From assembly GCA_015183035.1 (NCBI GenBank), contig JACZZP010000010.1:1178001-1242000 (forward strand): 64,000 nucleotides of DNA, written 5' to 3'. This document shows positions 60,501 to 64,000 of the stretch, piece by piece (the stretch's first letter is position 1; each line of letters opens with the position of its first letter). The DNA comes from Meloidogyne chitwoodi (taxonomy: Eukaryota; Nematoda; Chromadorea; Rhabditida; Meloidogynidae). Under the pieces are notes generated by a model. It made no database searches. It saw nothing but the letters and a program-made list of their open reading frames with translations, and was not told where the DNA came from. A program made the position numbers and the translations under genes.

Positions 60501-60956
60501 TTAAAAAATAAATAAATATTTTATTTAGTCACCAAGTTTTCTAAAAGCTACAATGCTTGGGTAAGAAATTTAAAAATAAATAAATTTTAATTTAAAAAAT
60601 AGTTATTGGTATTTAATTATTTATATTGGCTATTCATTTATTCCAATAATTTCAAAAATTCAACCATTCACAGATTCAGTTAATTTTAAAAATATTTTTA
60701 ATTAATTATTTAATTTTTTTTAAAGTTTTTTCAACTTTTATTTTGTTCATTTTTATTATTTAATATTTCTTTAATTTTTGCAATAATTTCTTATTTTTAT
60801 TATAATTATCAAAATAATTCATTTAATGGATCATTTATTATTGAAAATGAACAATTAAATGAACAAATTAATAATAAAAAATTAACTGAAAAAATAAGTG
60901 GAACATTAAAAGCAAATTTGGTACGACTTCCAACAAAAAAAGTTATTAGACTTTAA
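57531..60956 (+). CDS. divergent POT/PTR (SLC15-like) membrane transporter
   Basis: POT-family transporters carry di- and tripeptides with protons. The start MAAITENEINKSNINSTTMT is followed by LNIWPTFLCTIIFGIQFLER, then GGIFCDLKYGRYK (compare GALIADSWLGKFK), CGCIKAVLIAYGADQF (compare GIKPCVAAFGGDQF), a large extracellular Asn/Ser-rich domain between the ninth and tenth helices as in PEPT1/2, and SVSGLEFCYIQSPSFLKA (compare SVTGLEFSYSQAP). The last helices are followed by a short basic tail, PTKKVIRL. Many short introns interrupt it. The proton-coupling motif ExxER reads QFLER. The position of PEPT1 His57 is not His by my alignment, and the FYLAINAG segment reads FYSQEQIA. Family membership is fairly secure; peptide transport is not. 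Confidence 0.8.
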
Positions 60957-61537
60957 AAAGAATAAATAAATTAATTAAAATACTTTATTTTTTCACAACA
61001 AAAACAATACAAATATATTAATTAATTAATTAACAAAAATATTTAATTGTAATAAATAAATATTATTTTTAAAATAAAATTAATTAAATAATTATAAATT
61101 AATCAGCCCTGCTAACTGAAAAAAAATTGAAAGGAAATTATTATGTAAATTAAATTCCATGTATTTTATTTTAGGGATTAAAGAAAAAATATTATAGAAA
61201 TATTTTTAAATTAAAATAATCAAAATAGGTAGTATTTATTGCCTTAAATAATTTAAAGATAATAAAGAGGAAATGTAAAAGAATATTTTAACATTTAAAA
61301 AATTAAACGGCAAGAAATATAAAAAATTAAAATAATATTCAATTATTTTGGATATATATTTATTTTAAAAAGTTCTTATAAATCTTTATTTTAATTCTTT
61401 AGTGTTCATTTACATTAACTTATAATTATAAATTAAATATAAAAATGAAATAAATAAATAGAGAAGAAACAAAAAATAAAATAATTATTTTTAACAATAA
61501 TATTTAATAATTTAAATATTATTCCAAACTTTATTGT
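60957..61537. other. convergent 3' intergenic region
   Basis: About 580 bp of AT-rich sequence between the transporter stop and the STT3 stop on the opposite strand. No other feature is seen. Confidence 0.45.
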
Positions 61538-64000
61538 CTATTTGCTGGCGATAGAACTCGATATATTCGTACAATCCAATGTTCTGTAGTATATGCCTCT
61601 TCTAAATGTTCAAAGTCAATATCTTTATTGCCAATTTCAGCATGACGAACTCTATCAAAGCCAGTAGGTCGTCCCTTTAATATTTATAAATTTAAAGTTA
61701 TTTTAAAATTGTTTACTTGTTCTGTATAAACAGCACCAAAACGATAATAACAAAGTTTATACATCATACAATTTAACATTGTTTTGGATCTGAAATATTT
61801 AAATAATATTAAAATAAAATAAAATAATTACCCTTCTTTGTCAACTCTAAATTCGCCATTTTTTGTAAAGTAATCTGTTTCATGAATATGCTGACCCTCT
61901 GGTGTAGATCCACCAATTCTAACCATCCAAAGAAATTTATTTATATCTAAAAAGAAAAATAATTAAAAAGGTAATTAAATTATTATTAAATTAACCATCA
62001 GATGAAAATCCAGTTACTCCACCAAATATAACCAAAATATAATCAACATCTAATTCACGTATTATTTCATAGGCATGACTTTCATTTGAAGACATTGCTT
62101 GGCCAACACGAGATATATGTGTATTATTCCAAGTATTATTGTCAACAATTGTCTGGAATTTTTTTTTTAATAAATTTTTTGATAATTAAAAAAATATCAA
62201 ACAGAGTTTCAACAATTTTAATTAAATCCATCAGTATTTTTAATTTATTTATATTTATTTATTTACATTAGTTTTTTACATCTTCCATTTATTTAATTTT
62301 TTATAATATGAATGTTTTTTTAAATCTAACTCTTTCCTTTTTTTCTCAATTAATTTTATATTTTGTTAAAAATAAGCAATTTAAATAAAATTCTGAATAT
62401 TAAAAATAATATTTAAAAATTTATTTTATTTACCGTTCGGTCTGCCATTGCAGAGATTTGATATCCATAATCCCACCATGACATAACTTTTGCATCGGTC
62501 GGTGTATTCTTTCGTAGCCAGTAATATGCTTCACGAAAATCATCAAAAATTATACGACCTCCATCACCTGACCTAGCAGAGAGTACAATGGATGGACTTG
62601 AGTAAGCCTAAAACATATTTAATTTTAAATTTATTTTATTTTAGTAGTACCTCACTAGTTACCCAAACGCTGTGAAAAACAAAAGTACACAAACAAAATG
62701 TCATTGCTAATACAACAGCTGTGGCTATCTTAAATAGAAAATATTTAAATAACTTTAATGTTTATTTTAAAAATATTTTATATATTTTTTACTTCCTGTT
62801 TATATGGATAATTGTCATCTTTTTTTCCTCCTTTTCCATAAGTTTTACCTCCAACAGAATCTTTTGTTACATTTTTCTTCTCCGAATTGCCAAATAAATC
62901 CAAATTTATAATATAATTCCCCAGTGTGGAAGAAATAGCAATTCCACCCAAAATACACATTATTGGAGCAAGTACAAGCATTAATCTTAATAAAATTTTT
63001 GCTTTAAAAATAAAACAAAAAACAAACAAACCTAACCATAACACCTGCAAAATAGATTGAAGTTAATCCATATAAAATAATAAAAATATTAGCATCAGTG
63101 AGTTGCTTAAAGCAAAAATAAAGACCGGCTATATTTTGAAGAATATATTAAATTAATAAGATAGATTTAGAAAACTAACTTGGAAATGTGAAAACCAAAA
63201 ATTGAAGATCAAAATAAAAGCTACTCCATGCAGTTGGCTGGTGCTCAGAAACAGAAGCAATTATAGGTATGTTGTTCTTTGCATAAGATGGATCCAAAAG
63301 AGAATAAAATCGACCGGTCCATGGTGCAATTTCTACAAAAATTTTGAAAAATTAAAAATTTGAATTATTATTTTAACTGTGCAAAAATGTTGCAACAATG
63401 AGTGCCAGAAATGCAGCCCCACCAAAAACAAGTAAGACAGAACGTAATACTAATTGAAAACGATCAGCTGGCATTTTAGATCTCATCCAACTTGCAAATG
63501 CAACAATTTGACAGAGACCAAATACTCCAAATGCCTAAAAATAAACATGAAAAAATATTTAAAAAATAATTAAAAAAACTTACACCCATATGTTCGGAAG
63601 TAGAAACTGGTTGAAAACCAACAAATGGTATTTGCATTGATAAAATAGTCCCAAGTGTATACATTGTAGAATATGCAACGTAAATGCGGTGAGAAAAACG
63701 ACCAGTGCAAATAAGAGTAAGTACATGAAGTGGAATTAAATTAATAAGAAATACATAGCCTCCCCAACTGAAAATAATAAAAATAAAAAAATTACAAAAT
63801 TTCTTATTTATAATAATTAAATTGAAATAAAATAAACGAAAAATTTAACCTTGAAACCATATAGAAATATGCAAGTGAACATAAAACTGCAAAAAAAGTA
63901 GATCCAGTTTTAACAGCACGAATCCAGAAATAATAAGTGAGCAACATGCAGAATATTGCAATTCCCTAAAAAAAATAAATAAATTAACAAAATATTTAAG
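61538..64000 (-). CDS. stt-3: STT3 catalytic subunit of oligosaccharyltransferase (partial, N-terminus beyond window)
   Basis: STT3 transfers the dolichol-linked glycan to Asn in the ER lumen. Read on the minus strand from the window edge, the exons give membrane helices ([20 protein letters not shown]), [20 protein letters not shown], the external-loop motif [39 protein letters not shown], a Lys/Gly-rich cytosolic loop ([14 protein letters not shown]), and then the lumenal domain. There the sequon-binding [20 protein letters not shown] is followed by [19 protein letters not shown], with its own glycosylation sequons, and [19 protein letters not shown]. It ends [12 protein letters not shown]. 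One intron (about 62150-62430) is roughly 280 bp. The first part of the protein, with the catalytic DxD helices, lies outside the window. Confidence 0.95.

Overview
This window looks like nuclear DNA of a plant-parasitic tylenchid nematode, most probably a root-knot nematode (Meloidogyne). The base composition is extremely AT-rich. Genes are broken by many tiny introns of about 40-60 bp, usually ending in a run such as TTTTTAAAAAAG, coding exons prefer A/T in third positions, and the best relatives of the encoded proteins are animal (often C. elegans-type) families. The genus is an inference from composition and gene style; no search was run. Exon joins were read by eye, so gene limits are firmer than some individual splice sites.

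Layout. 0.8-1.2 kb: a small secreted protein. 2.2-15.1 kb (+): a complete inositol 1,4,5-trisphosphate receptor (itr-1). 15.4-20.0 kb (-): a small two-pass membrane protein, a ZC2HC1-type zinc-finger protein, and the DP subunit of E2F/DP (dpl-1). 20.0-21.5 kb: two nested DNA transposons just 5' of dpl-1. 22.6-24.6 kb (+): an NFRKB/INO80-subunit-like protein. 24.6-31.9 kb: a gene desert with a cluster of small inverted-repeat elements at 30.1-31.6 kb. 31.9-37.3 kb (+): a RhoGAP protein with two possible 3' ends. 37.4-37.9 kb: a MITE related to the 20-kb element. 38.6-40.7 kb (+): a fatty-acid-amide-hydrolase-type amidase. 41.3-43.9 kb (+): a nucleoredoxin-like thioredoxin and mevalonate diphosphate decarboxylase. 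44.1-44.8 kb (-): an Asn/Gln/Tyr-rich secreted protein. 47.0-53.3 kb (+): a transmembrane adenylyl cyclase. 53.9-56.7 kb (-): ATG10 and a FAF1/UBXN-3-type UBX protein. 57.5-61.0 kb (+): a divergent POT/PTR (SLC15-like) transporter. 61.5-64.0 kb (-): the C-terminal two thirds or so of the STT3 oligosaccharyltransferase subunit, running off the window.

The genes are mostly conserved housekeeping and signalling functions: calcium release, cAMP, Rho, cell cycle, autophagy, CDC48/p97 adaptor, N-glycosylation and isoprenoids. They do not form one pathway. The most distinctive content is the mobile-element layer. It includes a hAT-like element with a perfect 8-bp target-site duplication (TSD) nested inside a GGCAATC-terminated element that also has a perfect 8-bp TSD. 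Two short repeat-armed elements carry 9-bp TSDs and share an internal GAGCTGAG motif. A nearly identical intron-sized repeat fills one itr-1 intron and is tandemly duplicated next door. Other notable points are a 27-nt frame-neutral candidate microexon in itr-1, a 48-bp tandem repeat in a RhoGAP terminal exon, and a POT transporter that has lost several hallmark residues.
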